Shown here: piece after piece, positions 8,271 through 14,291 of the stretch | Layout: each line of letters starts with the position of its first letter | Numbering within the stretch: the stretch's first letter is position 1 | Source of the DNA: Desulfoprunum sp. | GTDB taxonomy: Bacteria; Desulfobacterota; Desulfobulbia; Desulfobulbales; Desulfocapsaceae | Length of the DNA stretch: 23,969 bases | NCBI GenBank assembly: GCA_030696435.1 | Contig: JAUYSF010000015.1 | Span: 1 to 23,969, forward strand | Direction of reading: 5' to 3' | The notes under the pieces: generated by a model | Databases searched by the model: none | What the model was told of the DNA's origin: nothing | What the model saw: only the letters and a program-made list of their open reading frames with translations | Translations under genes and position numbers: made by a program

Positions 8271-9125
8271 ATGAAAAATAAAACACGCATCGGTTTCATT
8301 CTCGGTTTGGCGCTCTTTGTGATCGGCTTCATCATCAACGGGAATCTCAGCCTCTATTTCAACACCTCGGGTATTCTTATTGTGGCAGGTGGAGTTGTAG
8401 CCGCCTCCTTGCTCAGTTTCAAATTCGAACAGTTACGTATTGTCATGAAGGTCATCTCATCGGCCTACAAGAAGCCAATCATCAAAGAAACCGAGATCAT
8501 CAACATCCTGATAGACCTCTCTATCAGATCCCGAATTGACGGTATTCTGTCGCTGCAACAGAAGGAAAATGAGACCACCATCCTTTTTCTCCGCCGCGCC
8601 CTGGCATGCCTTGTTGACGGCTACAGAATCGAACAGATCCGTGACATCCTCAATACCGAGATGTATTTCTTCAAACTGCGCCGGGAAGACTCGGAAAGGG
8701 TATTGCGAACCATTGCCGATTTCTGTCCGGCCTTCGGTCTTATCGGCTCTGTTGTCGGTCTTATTGCCATGCTGGGTGGGGTTGGTGACACCTCGATCAT
8801 CCTCAAATCGATCCCGATTGCCCTGACCTCGACGCTCTACGGTCTCCTCCTCTCAAATTTCTTTTTTCTACCGTTTGCCGCTACCATCAAGGAACGGACC
8901 AATCATGAGTTGCTGCTGCAGAAAATCATCATGGAGGGGGTGATCGCCATCGACTCCGAGATCAACCCAGTCATCCTCAAGGTCAAACTTGAATCGTTTC
9001 TCACCCCCTCGGAACGCGAACCGGAATTCATCTCGTACTCCAAACTGAAAGAACGCTTTAAGATTGAATCGGAGGCCGAAGCAGAGGCAGAGGCTGAGCG
9101 GTCTATCAGGATTCAGGATATTTAG
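8271..9125 (+). CDS. MotA/PomA-like proton (or sodium) channel protein
   Basis: 284 residues. Four membrane segments in the MotA arrangement: about 8-25 and 31-50, a large cytoplasmic loop with the MotA-like stretch RSRIDGILSLQQ, then about 150-172 (PAFGLIGSVVGLIAMLG, with the conserved proline) and about 180-202 (ALTSTLYGLLLSNFFFLP). MotA/PomA proteins form the pentameric ion channel around two MotB subunits and turn ion flow into torque. The C-terminus is charged and ends in an Ala-Glu dipeptide run (about 268-275) encoded by near-identical 6-base units. Gene order is B then A, the reverse of the usual motAB, with 14 bases between the genes. It is much too short to be Zorya ZorA, which has a long cytoplasmic tail. 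Function beyond ion-driven stator work is not determined. Confidence 0.88.
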   Translation: MKNKTRIGFILGLALFVIGFIINGNLSLYFNTSGILIVAGGVVAASLLSFKFEQLRIVMKVISSAYKKPIIKETEIINILIDLSIRSRIDGILSLQQKENETTILFLRRALACLVDGYRIEQIRDILNTEMYFFKLRREDSERVLRTIADFCPAFGLIGSVVGLIAMLGGVGDTSIILKSIPIALTSTLYGLLLSNFFFLPFAATIKERTNHELLLQKIIMEGVIAIDSEINPVILKVKLESFLTPSEREPEFISYSKLKERFKIESEAEAEAEAERSIRIQDI

Positions 9126-9211
9126 ACGTACAAAGGTCCCGGCTCTGACGACGGGTCAGGGTAGGCCGGCAAAGTTAACACTTGATTTGGAATTGGCAGA
9201 AGAGAGAAGAT

Positions 9212-9742
9212 ATGGCACATCAAAAGCGGACCAGCAGGTATACACTGCACACTGTATTTACCCTGTTGCAGGTTTTTTCAATTGCTCTGGGTGTTTGTTG
9301 GGGGGCAGATTCCTCAGATCTGGCCGGCAGTGAACAGATCGGCCGGATCAGACAAGGGATGTCCCAATCTGCCGTATTCTCACTGCTCGGGCCACAACCC
9401 GAGCGAGGGCCTTCAGAGCTTTGGGGGGCGGATGGCATGTACCATCAGATCTGGAAATACAGGGGTGCGGGTATCGAACTCAGCATGGTTGGGGAGAAAA
9501 AAGACTCGGTAAAGGCCGTGGAATCCATTACCGTCACCGCCCCCTGCCCCTTGTCGACAAAACGCGGTATCCATATCGGCAGTACGGAAAACGAGGTCAT
9601 GGTCGCCTATCGAGCGGAATTTGATAAAGACGCAAGCATGGCAGGTGAGTCCTTTGTTGCCGGTTCGGTCTTTGGCGGTCTGGTCTTCCATTTCCAGGCC
9701 AACAAGGTAGATCAGATCTTCCTCGGGGCCTCGGCGGAATAG
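9212..9742 (+). CDS. Small exported protein with BamE/SmpA-like motif, function unknown
   Basis: 176 residues from ATG 9212, preceded by a purine-rich AGAGAG stretch; a TTG at 9182 is the alternative. N-terminal signal peptide: basic RTSRY, a hydrophobic core about 12-27, and a likely cleavage after GVCWGA. The first mature segment, IGRIRQGMSQSAVFSLLG, resembles the 'G-x-s-x2-V-x3-LG' hairpin of SmpA/OmlA (BamE) domain proteins; a second similar unit, IHIGSTENEVMVAY, occurs about 80 residues later, as in proteins with two such units. It is therefore probably periplasmic. It follows the MotA-like gene by 86 bases in the same direction and may belong to the same operon. The function cannot be read from the sequence. 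Confidence 0.65.
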   Translation: MAHQKRTSRYTLHTVFTLLQVFSIALGVCWGADSSDLAGSEQIGRIRQGMSQSAVFSLLGPQPERGPSELWGADGMYHQIWKYRGAGIELSMVGEKKDSVKAVESITVTAPCPLSTKRGIHIGSTENEVMVAYRAEFDKDASMAGESFVAGSVFGGLVFHFQANKVDQIFLGASAE

Positions 9743-9864
9743 TCCGCCTTCTGCGATCGCCCTCCCCCCTCCGACGAAAACTCTTCCTTGAATCGTTTCA
9801 GGAGAGAAATTCCGCAACTCGCCAGAGAGGCATAGCCATTCTCTTCTAGAAGTCCGACAGGCTC
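9743..9864. other. Convergent intergenic region
   Basis: Short gap between the plus-strand exported-protein gene and the minus-strand acyltransferase, whose 3' ends face each other. A bidirectional terminator would be expected here, but I see no clear GC-rich stem followed by a T-run on either strand. Confidence 0.4.
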
Positions 9865-10965
9865 CTAGCTTTCCAGTACCACCTTCTGGGGAATCATTTC
9901 GATGTGCTGCTCTGTCTTGGCAGTTGTCGAAAATCTGCGTTTCTTTTTCAGAAATTGTACCTCAACAAAATAATAGGATATTGAGGCGCAGGCAAAGGTA
10001 AGTGCTACGCCGACAGACGCCAGGATATACCATTCACTGTGAAATTTTTGTTGTAAAATCTTATAGACCGGCCAGTGCCACAGATAGAGGCCATAGGATA
10101 TTTTTCCGATCCAGCGTAGCCTGGCATCAGAAAGTATTTTCCCTATGAGACTATTGGGAATTGCCACAAGATGAAGCAGGAAGATTGCCGAAGCAATGGC
10201 GATAAAGAAATATCCATAAAATTGAACACTTTGACTTCTGTGATCAAAGTGCAGCATGTAGACGCAGAACAGGACTGACAGACCAAGGGGTATTTTCATC
10301 CAGTTCCGCAGTTTCTCAACTGGAGGAATCATTTCATGAAAGAGTGCTACAGCCAAAAGACACCCTATCAACAGACAGTCCGCCCTGGTATCCAGCATCA
10401 GATACAAGCGGCGATAAGAGGCCCCGTGCTCAAAAAGAGATACCCGGTGCCAAACCACCAGACCGATCAGAAACAGCAAAAACAGCATGAGTCGTTGCGG
10501 TTTTTTAAAAATCCGCAGAAACAGACTCAGGAGAAGAGGCCATATTATGTAGAATTGTTCTTCAACAGAGAGGGACCAGGTATGAGCAAGATATCCCCGG
10601 GGAGCACCATGCGCCAATATCCAGTTTGTGGCATAAACCATGGTGATAAATGATTCGTACAGAACAGAGAGCAATATTTTCTTATTGGTGAACAGCCAGG
10701 CATAGACAATGAGAAAGAGGATGAGCAACACCAGGGCCGGAATTAAGCGCAGTATTCTACGCATATAGAAATTCTTAATGCTTATTGCGCCTCGAACATC
10801 GTATTCCTTCAACAGTATGGTGGTAATGAGAAAACCACTGATAACAAAAAATATATCCACTCCAATCCAGCCACCTTTGATGCCGGGAACTTGGGCATGG
10901 GAAAACATAACGGCAAGTACGGCAAATGCCCGTAAGCCATCAATACCTTTGTAATAGTCCTTCAT
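9865..10965 (-). CDS. Acyltransferase family 3 (OafA/YrhL-like) integral membrane protein
   Basis: 366 residues. It begins with the family hallmark YKGIDGLRAFAVLAVMFSHA; the His in FSHA is the conserved presumed catalytic residue. Further family features are GGWIGVDIFFVISGFLIT near 30-48 and WSLSVEEQFYIIWPLL near 128-143. About ten hydrophobic segments span the protein, matching the acyltransferase-3 domain alone; there is no C-terminal SGNH extension. Family members move acetyl or other acyl groups from the cytoplasm onto surface sugars such as O-antigen, capsule or peptidoglycan. It stands alone on the minus strand with no glycan genes nearby, so the acceptor is unknown. No strong ribosome site precedes the ATG at 10965. 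Confidence 0.93.
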   Translation of the reverse strand: MKDYYKGIDGLRAFAVLAVMFSHAQVPGIKGGWIGVDIFFVISGFLITTILLKEYDVRGAISIKNFYMRRILRLIPALVLLILFLIVYAWLFTNKKILLSVLYESFITMVYATNWILAHGAPRGYLAHTWSLSVEEQFYIIWPLLLSLFLRIFKKPQRLMLFLLFLIGLVVWHRVSLFEHGASYRRLYLMLDTRADCLLIGCLLAVALFHEMIPPVEKLRNWMKIPLGLSVLFCVYMLHFDHRSQSVQFYGYFFIAIASAIFLLHLVAIPNSLIGKILSDARLRWIGKISYGLYLWHWPVYKILQQKFHSEWYILASVGVALTFACASISYYFVEVQFLKKKRRFSTTAKTEQHIEMIPQKVVLES

Positions 10966-11161
10966 TTCACATCACAATTAAATGTAAATCTTTGTCTTTT
11001 CGCTGGAATTCAGAGCGGATGATTCATCAAAAAATCTCAGACGGGGTGGCAGATTTGGCTAATTTGGAGCTTCGGCATATTTACACAAGAATGATTATCC
11101 TTTCAAGATATTCATTCTACAGCCTTCCTCAATACTCGGCAAGAAACACCTCACAGTCTCA
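10966..11161. other. Gap between acyltransferase start and IS3 fragment; probable insertion scar
   Basis: No intact gene. The left part is presumably the promoter region of the minus-strand acyltransferase. Near 11140-11190 a different plus-strand frame reads RNTSQSHCLP, which resembles the stretch just before the DDE domain in IS3-family OrfB, so the transposase remnant probably extends a little left of 11162 with a frame change. No left terminal repeat and no orfA are recognisable. Confidence 0.4.
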
Positions 11162-11722
11162 TTGCTTGCCTGGTCGAGTAGACCGGCTCCTGATTTGTTA
11201 AACCGTGAGTTTAAAGTAGAAGAGCCAGACCAGGTATATGTATCCGACATTACATATATCTGGACAGGTGAAGGCTGGTTGTTTTTGGCTGTAATACTTG
11301 ATCTTTTCTCCCGAAAGATCGTCGGATGGTCACTCAATAACCGGATGAGCAGAAAGTTAATCATGGATGCGTTGCGCATGGCAGTCTGGCGGCGACAACC
11401 AGCTCCCGGGCTACGCTTTCATTCTGACAGAGGAAGTCAGTATTGCAGTGATGATTTTCAAAAGATGCTTAAAACCCATGGAATGATCAGCAGCATGAGC
11501 CGGAAAGGGAATTGTTGGGATAATTCTGTGGCCGAGAGTTTTTTTGGCCACTTGAAAACTGAGAGAGTGTTTTTTACAAACTATAAGACTCGAGAAGAAG
11601 CCAGAAAGGATATCGTTGACTACATTGAAATGTTCTATAACAGCAGGAAGCGTCATTCATATTTGGGTTATGTCAGCCCAATGGAGTTTGAGAAAAGCAG
11701 GCTTCTTGAAAAAGCCACTTAG
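11162..11722 (+). pseudogene. IS3-family transposase OrfB, N-terminally truncated
   Basis: 186 codons remain of an OrfB normally around 280 residues. The rve integrase core is present with its whole catalytic triad: Asp29 (VSDITYIWTGEGW), Asp89 (FHSDRGSQY) and Glu125 (NSVAESFFGHLKTERV); 35 residues separate Asp89 and Glu125, the D-D-(35)-E spacing of IS3 elements. The typical C-terminus (YNSRKRHSYLGYVSPMEFE) is intact. The N-terminal helix-turn-helix region, orfA and the programmed frameshift window are missing, and a likely frame break lies near 11160. A product, if made, would not be a complete transposase. It marks the left border of an accessory segment that continues with a toxin-antitoxin operon. 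Confidence 0.9.
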
Positions 11723-11751
11723 CAATCTGTCCATTTTTACTTGACCACACA
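11162..11751 (+). mobile_element. IS3-family insertion sequence remnant (right part)
   Basis: Comprises the orfB fragment plus about 29 bases after its stop. The tail CTGTCCATTTTTACTTGACC followed by a CA-rich run is the kind of sequence that forms the right terminal inverted repeat of IS3-group elements. The left end is not found in the 200 bases upstream, so this is a decayed or partly deleted copy and probably cannot move by itself. The exact right boundary (about 11745-11751) is a guess. Confidence 0.65.
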
Positions 11752-11754
11752 CAC

Positions 11755-11784
11755 TTGACACGACATGCATATCATGTCAACATT
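11755..11784 (+). promoter_or_regulatory. Promoter/operator of the XRE-antitoxin-YoeB operon
   Basis: A perfect -35 hexamer TTGACA lies at 11755-11760. Directly after it, at 11762-11778, is an inverted repeat, GACATG-CATAT-CATGTC, with perfect 6-base arms and a 5-base centre, filling the spacer. The -10 is poor (CAACAT at 11778 or AACATT at 11779). A palindrome inside the promoter spacer is what an autoregulating XRE repressor would bind. The -35 box starts just outside the presumed IS right end. Confidence 0.6.
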
Positions 11785-11860
11785 AAAAACATGAGATACA
11801 CAAAAGAGGTTTTAACAAATCGGCACTATGGTTATTCTGTGAAAAAAGGAGGTGTCGATT

Positions 11861-12214
11861 ATGTCTCTTGGAAACAAGATAAAACAGTTACGCCAGGAAA
11901 AGAGTTGGTCGCAGGATGAGCTTGCCTTTCATGCCAGTATTGACGGACGCCAGGTCAGCCGATATGAAAATGACAAGGTAACACCGTCGGTTGATGTGGT
12001 CATAAAACTAGCCAAGGCCTTTGATGTCAGTGTTGATCACCTGCTGATCGACAATACCCCCAAACGACCACTGCATGAACCGGCCAGCAAGCTGACGGAG
12101 AAAATTATGCATCTTGAAAACATGTCGGAAGAGGACGAATCAAGCCTTTTACATGTACTCAATGCTATTGAGGCGAAAAACAAACTCAAGTCTCTGATGA
12201 GGGAAATTCAATAA
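11861..12214 (+). CDS. XRE-family helix-turn-helix regulator of toxin-antitoxin operon
   Basis: 117 residues from ATG 11861, fixed by a perfect AAGGAGG at 11846-11852 eight bases upstream. An XRE/Cro-CI HTH occupies about residues 2-62 (IKQLRQEKSWSQDELA, then GRQVSRYENDKVTPSVDVV). The C-terminal half (about 70-117) is charged and helical (KLTEKIMHLENMSEEDESSL), probably for dimerisation. It is the first gene of a tight operon: 15 bases to the antitoxin, which itself overlaps the toxin. It very likely binds the palindrome in the upstream promoter and represses the operon. This would make up for the antitoxin's apparent lack of a DNA-binding region. That role is inference. Confidence 0.85.
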   Translation: MSLGNKIKQLRQEKSWSQDELAFHASIDGRQVSRYENDKVTPSVDVVIKLAKAFDVSVDHLLIDNTPKRPLHEPASKLTEKIMHLENMSEEDESSLLHVLNAIEAKNKLKSLMREIQ

Positions 12215-12229
12215 TCAAGGGTGCGAGAT

Positions 12230-12433
12230 ATGGGCGAGGTACAATATATTACAGATGACCTGAAGAACATAACCGGAGTGATTGTGCCGATCGATCTTTG
12301 GCACGAACTGCAGTCCGAGAAGGAAACAGCGTATCTTCTCAAGAGCGAAGCCATGAAAGAACGTCTTCTTGCCGCAAGAAAACGGGATAAGGGCATACCC
12401 CTCAAGGAGGTCTGTGAAAAACTTGGAATTTGA
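12230..12433 (+). CDS. Short Phd/YefM-like antitoxin of YoeB, lacking the usual N-terminal DNA-binding part
   Basis: 67 residues from ATG 12230 (AAGG at 12217-12220 as ribosome site; a GTG at 12221 would add three residues). The segment VIVPIDLWHELQSEKETAYLLKSEAMKERLL matches the style of the Phd/YefM stretch from strand beta-3 through the helix before the toxin-binding tail. The C-terminal tail ending in EVCEKLGI is typical of such antitoxins. Compared with YefM (about 83 residues) the protein starts late, so the N-terminal helix that gives Phd/YefM its DNA contact appears to be missing. It overlaps the yoeB start by 20 bases. Expected role: bind and neutralise YoeB through its C-terminal tail. 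The family assignment is moderate; the pairing is secure from context. Confidence 0.75.
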   Translation: MGEVQYITDDLKNITGVIVPIDLWHELQSEKETAYLLKSEAMKERLLAARKRDKGIPLKEVCEKLGI

Positions 12434-12671
12434 TCCATCGGCCTTTGAGGATTTGGCCTGGTGGATACAGCAGGATCGCAAACAAGCCCTTCGGATTGTC
12501 AAATTGCTCAAGGAAATACAGCGGAGTCCATTTGAAGGAACGGGTAAACCGGAGGCGTTAAAGCATGAACTGGCCGGTTGCTGGTCGCGGCGTATCGACC
12601 AGGAGCATCGCTTGGTGTATGAGGTGAAAGAGGACAGGATCAGAATCCTGGCGTGCCGATACCACTATTAA
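12414..12671 (+). CDS. yoeB: YoeB/Txe-family mRNA interferase toxin
   Basis: 85 residues (E. coli YoeB has 84). The start is GTG 12414, with AAGGAGG at 12404-12410 three bases upstream, and overlaps the antitoxin gene by 20 bases. It aligns by eye along its whole length with YoeB: SPFEGTGKPEALKHELAG, CWSRRIDQEHRLVYEV and the terminal ACRYHY. Catalytic residues correspond with a shift of one: Glu47, Arg66, His84 and Tyr85. YoeB binds the ribosome and cuts mRNA in the A site during translation, and is held inactive by its antitoxin. All catalytic residues are present, so it should be active. Last gene of the XRE-antitoxin-toxin operon and followed after about 115 bases by a dif/attC-like structure. 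Confidence 0.95.
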   Translation: MKNLEFDPSAFEDLAWWIQQDRKQALRIVKLLKEIQRSPFEGTGKPEALKHELAGCWSRRIDQEHRLVYEVKEDRIRILACRYHY

Positions 12672-12784
12672 TCGCCCAACCGTCCGTTCCAAGGCCGGTT
12701 CTCTCCTGCAGGGTGCAATGTATCGCTCCCTGCCTGTCACACTGTTTGCCAAGAATAAAGACGCAACCAGGCCGCCAGGCAGTC

Positions 12785-12921
12785 CGCTCGCATAATGTTC
12801 CTTATGCTAAGTGGCTGGTTTTATTTGGTGTGTGGTAGATGTTGCGGATGTGTGGTGGTTGTTTATGGTCCAAGGCTTTGCTGATGGGCCACTGCAACAT
12901 AAGGGGGGCATTATGCGACAT
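12785..12921. repeat. Inverted pair of dif-like (XerC/XerD) or attC-like recombination sites
   Basis: Left site 12785-12812: CGCTCGCATAA, TGTTCC, TTATGCTAAGT; as I recall E. coli dif, 20 of 28 positions agree, with the inner parts of both Xer arms nearly perfect. Right site 12892-12921, on the minus strand: ATGTCGCATAA, an 8-base centre TGCCCCCC, TTATGTTGCAG. The two are inverted with XerD-like arms inward and about 80 bases between them. The pairing continues inward (AGTGGC against GCCACT) with a one-base offset, so the whole 130-base unit could also fold into an attC-like single-stranded hairpin with a bulged base. Against attC, the core triplet is AAT/ATT instead of the near-invariant AAC/GTT. 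Confidence 0.65.
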
Positions 12922-12963
12922 TGCGCTTGGCTTCTTGCGAGGGTTGATTTTATCCTGCGGGGT

Positions 12964-12991
12964 GGGCGAAATCCGTGATCTGTCCTCGATC
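12964..12991 (-). repeat. 28-base motif copy 1 (GGACAG-ATCACGG type)
   Basis: On the minus strand it reads GATCGAGGACAGATCACGG and a few bases more. It agrees at 21 of 28 positions with a second copy at 13860-13887 in the same orientation. The core resembles the 'GGGGACAGACCACG' sequence I associate with REP-type repeats around Y1 (RAYT) transposases, but no such transposase is present here. The two copies bracket the orphan RHS tip and its neighbour gene. Confidence 0.5.
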
Positions 12992-13008
12992 GTGTTCGCG
13001 TTATTTTC

Positions 13009-13248
13009 CTAAATCCCTATAAAAGAAACAACAATAGCAGCAATAATTGCAATAGTGCCAACAAAGACTTGTGCATATATAGAAAAATAAAAGCTGAATT
13101 TATCCTCTTTTTTATCCTTGAATACTACAGATGGATCTAAGAAACCTTTACATGAAAGAGTAACACCCTTATATAATTGAAGCAATGCAATGCAAATAAT
13201 TGCTACTCCAAAGAGGAAAACCTCAATAGTACTATCAGTGAAGATCAT
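13009..13248 (-). CDS. Small two-helix membrane protein, candidate immunity protein for orphan RHS tip
   Basis: 79 residues with two strong hydrophobic segments, about 8-28 (VFLFGVAIICIALLQLYKG) and 54-78 (FSIYAQVFVGTIAIIAAIVVSF), and a charged connecting loop (DKKEDKF). It lies 20 bases downstream of the orphan RHS C-terminal fragment on the same strand, the usual place of an RHS immunity gene. If so, the cognate toxin would act at or near the membrane. No family is recognised and no clear ribosome site precedes the ATG at 13248. AT-rich, unlike the core genes to the left, consistent with horizontal gain. Confidence 0.6.
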   Translation of the reverse strand: MIFTDSTIEVFLFGVAIICIALLQLYKGVTLSCKGFLDPSVVFKDKKEDKFSFYFSIYAQVFVGTIAIIAAIVVSFIGI

Positions 13249-13268
13249 TTTTTAACATTAAATGAAAT

Positions 13269-14012
13269 TTAATCTTTAACACCGCATCTACATTTGCATT
13301 CTTGGAGGTCGCCATGTAAGTCTAATATGCTCATTAACATTCCGGCAAGATAGAAAGTTTTTCCAAGGTACTTAGCTGTTTTGAAATTGCTTTTCTGGTA
13401 CATTTCTCCAGAATTTTTATATAAATATTTTCCTCCTGCTCTGGTTCCGTCAGCTGTTGCGCTACCTGCATCCCATATCCCTCCACTAGTTAAAGTGTCC
13501 GTGTCCTCGAAGAGTCTGCCTAAAAGATCTAAGTCAACAGGGCTGAAATTTAAACCAGGGAGTAGCATCATCATTTTATCGAAAACGCAACGATTATAGC
13601 ACCAGTTCTCACCAGAATAATTAAAGTTAAAAACTGGAGGAGACTTATGTTTTTCTCCTTTTCTAAAATCCCAATTTGGGTCAGCATATCCAAGTAATCC
13701 TTCAGGATCAATCCAATTAATCGGATCATTTTGGACATACGCATAAAGATTCATGCCCCCAGCCAAACCAATAGGATCAGCGGAGACATACCGCCCAGTC
13801 TCCGGATCATAAAATCTGTTCCAGTTGTAATGGAGTCCGGTTTCCGAGTCGTAATATTGGCCCGGAAACCGTGGTCTGTCCCCGATTGCTCCGCCGATTG
13901 CTCCGAATTTCCTACGGATGGCATCCGAATTTCTTAAATTTCCGGGAAAATATCCAATGGCCCTTTGTAATGATTTCGATTTACTTGTAGGGAAACTTTT
14001 TTGCAATCCCAA
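13269..14012 (-). CDS. Orphan RHS C-terminal tip with a distinct toxin module
   Basis: The 247-codon frame has RHS homology only from about codon 49 ([16 protein letters not shown]): the end of an RHS core ([37 protein letters not shown]) followed by a unique module of about 141 residues with clustered cysteines (WCYNRC, ECKCRC). The preceding codons read across the tail of the upstream gene and look like chance coding, so the true fragment starts near 13887. The core part matches the end of the large RHS gene closely in both protein and DNA, while the toxin modules are unrelated. This is the classic orphan rhs-CT arrangement: a displaced tip that can replace the active one by recombination. 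It probably lacks its own secretion route. The activity of the module is unknown. Confidence 0.82.
   Translation of the reverse strand: MGLQKSFPTSKSKSLQRAIGYFPGNLRNSDAIRRKFGAIGGAIGDRPRFPGQYYDSETGLHYNWNRFYDPETGRYVSADPIGLAGGMNLYAYVQNDPINWIDPEGLLGYADPNWDFRKGEKHKSPPVFNFNYSGENWCYNRCVFDKMMMLLPGLNFSPVDLDLLGRLFEDTDTLTSGGIWDAGSATADGTRAGGKYLYKNSGEMYQKSNFKTAKYLGKTFYLAGMLMSILDLHGDLQECKCRCGVKD
13860..13887 (-). repeat. 28-base motif copy 2 (GGACAG-ACCACGG type)
   Basis: On the minus strand it reads AATCGGGGACAGACCACGG and continues into the first codons of the orphan RHS homology. It therefore sits at the exact left breakpoint of the orphan tip. Copy 1 lies at 12964-12991, beyond the candidate immunity gene. 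Confidence 0.5.
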
Positions 14013-14284
14013 GCCATTTTCGTAAACTCGACTTGAATATCACCATAGTGATCTCTTCCTTTTAATAAAAATTGCTTGTAGATAATTTCCCCATTACCTA
14101 CCTTTATTATCAAATAAGCATCTACTACATAAAAAGGAAAGGTTCTCTTCCAAGCAATACTGGCTACGCTTCCATCTCGTGGGCATTGGGCTGAGAGTAG
14201 CTCATTATACTTATCGAAATAGGTGTTGACCAACATAAACAATAAGATAGCCAGTAATAGCGTTATTAGAATATATTTTTTCAT
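13934..14284 (-). CDS. Small membrane-anchored protein, candidate immunity protein for the large RHS toxin
   Basis: 116 residues. The N-terminus [23 protein letters not shown] is a single membrane anchor or uncleaved signal; the rest is a soluble domain with two cysteines (SAQCPRD and AWDCKK) that could form a disulfide outside the cytoplasm. It starts 7 bases after the stop of the large RHS gene on the same strand, exactly where RHS immunity genes sit. It belongs to no family I recognise. A periplasmic domain would suit protection against a toxin that acts in or enters through the periplasm. The function is inferred only from position and size. Confidence 0.65.
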   Translation of the reverse strand: MKKYILITLLLAILLFMLVNTYFDKYNELLSAQCPRDGSVASIAWKRTFPFYVVDAYLIIKVGNGEIIYKQFLLKGRDHYGDIQVEFTKMAWDCKKVSLQVNRNHYKGPLDIFPEI

Positions 14285-14291
14285 AGGAAGT

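Larger units (their letters stand above)
12672..13008. other. Non-coding gap holding Xer-like recombination sites
   Basis: No convincing gene in about 340 bases. A weak hairpin, GCAGGG/CCCTGC with a 14-base loop, lies at 12708-12733 after yoeB; no T-run follows. The main content is the inverted pair of dif/attC-like sites at 12785-12921, with a GT-rich stretch between them. A copy of a 28-base motif that recurs at 13860-13887 lies at 12964-12991. Confidence 0.6.

Noticed and set aside
7114..9125. MotB/MotA-like pair as a Zorya anti-phage system
   Set aside because: The MotA-like protein lacks the long cytoplasmic tail of ZorA, the order is reversed, and no ZorC, ZorD or ZorE-like gene follows.
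12708..12733. GCAGGG/CCCTGC hairpin as a terminator of the YoeB operon
   Set aside because: The stem is only 6 bp with a 14-base loop and no T-run follows.
12653..12838. Short plus-strand frame after yoeB
   Set aside because: No ribosome site; it overlaps the yoeB end and the Xer-like site, and its composition is not protein-like.
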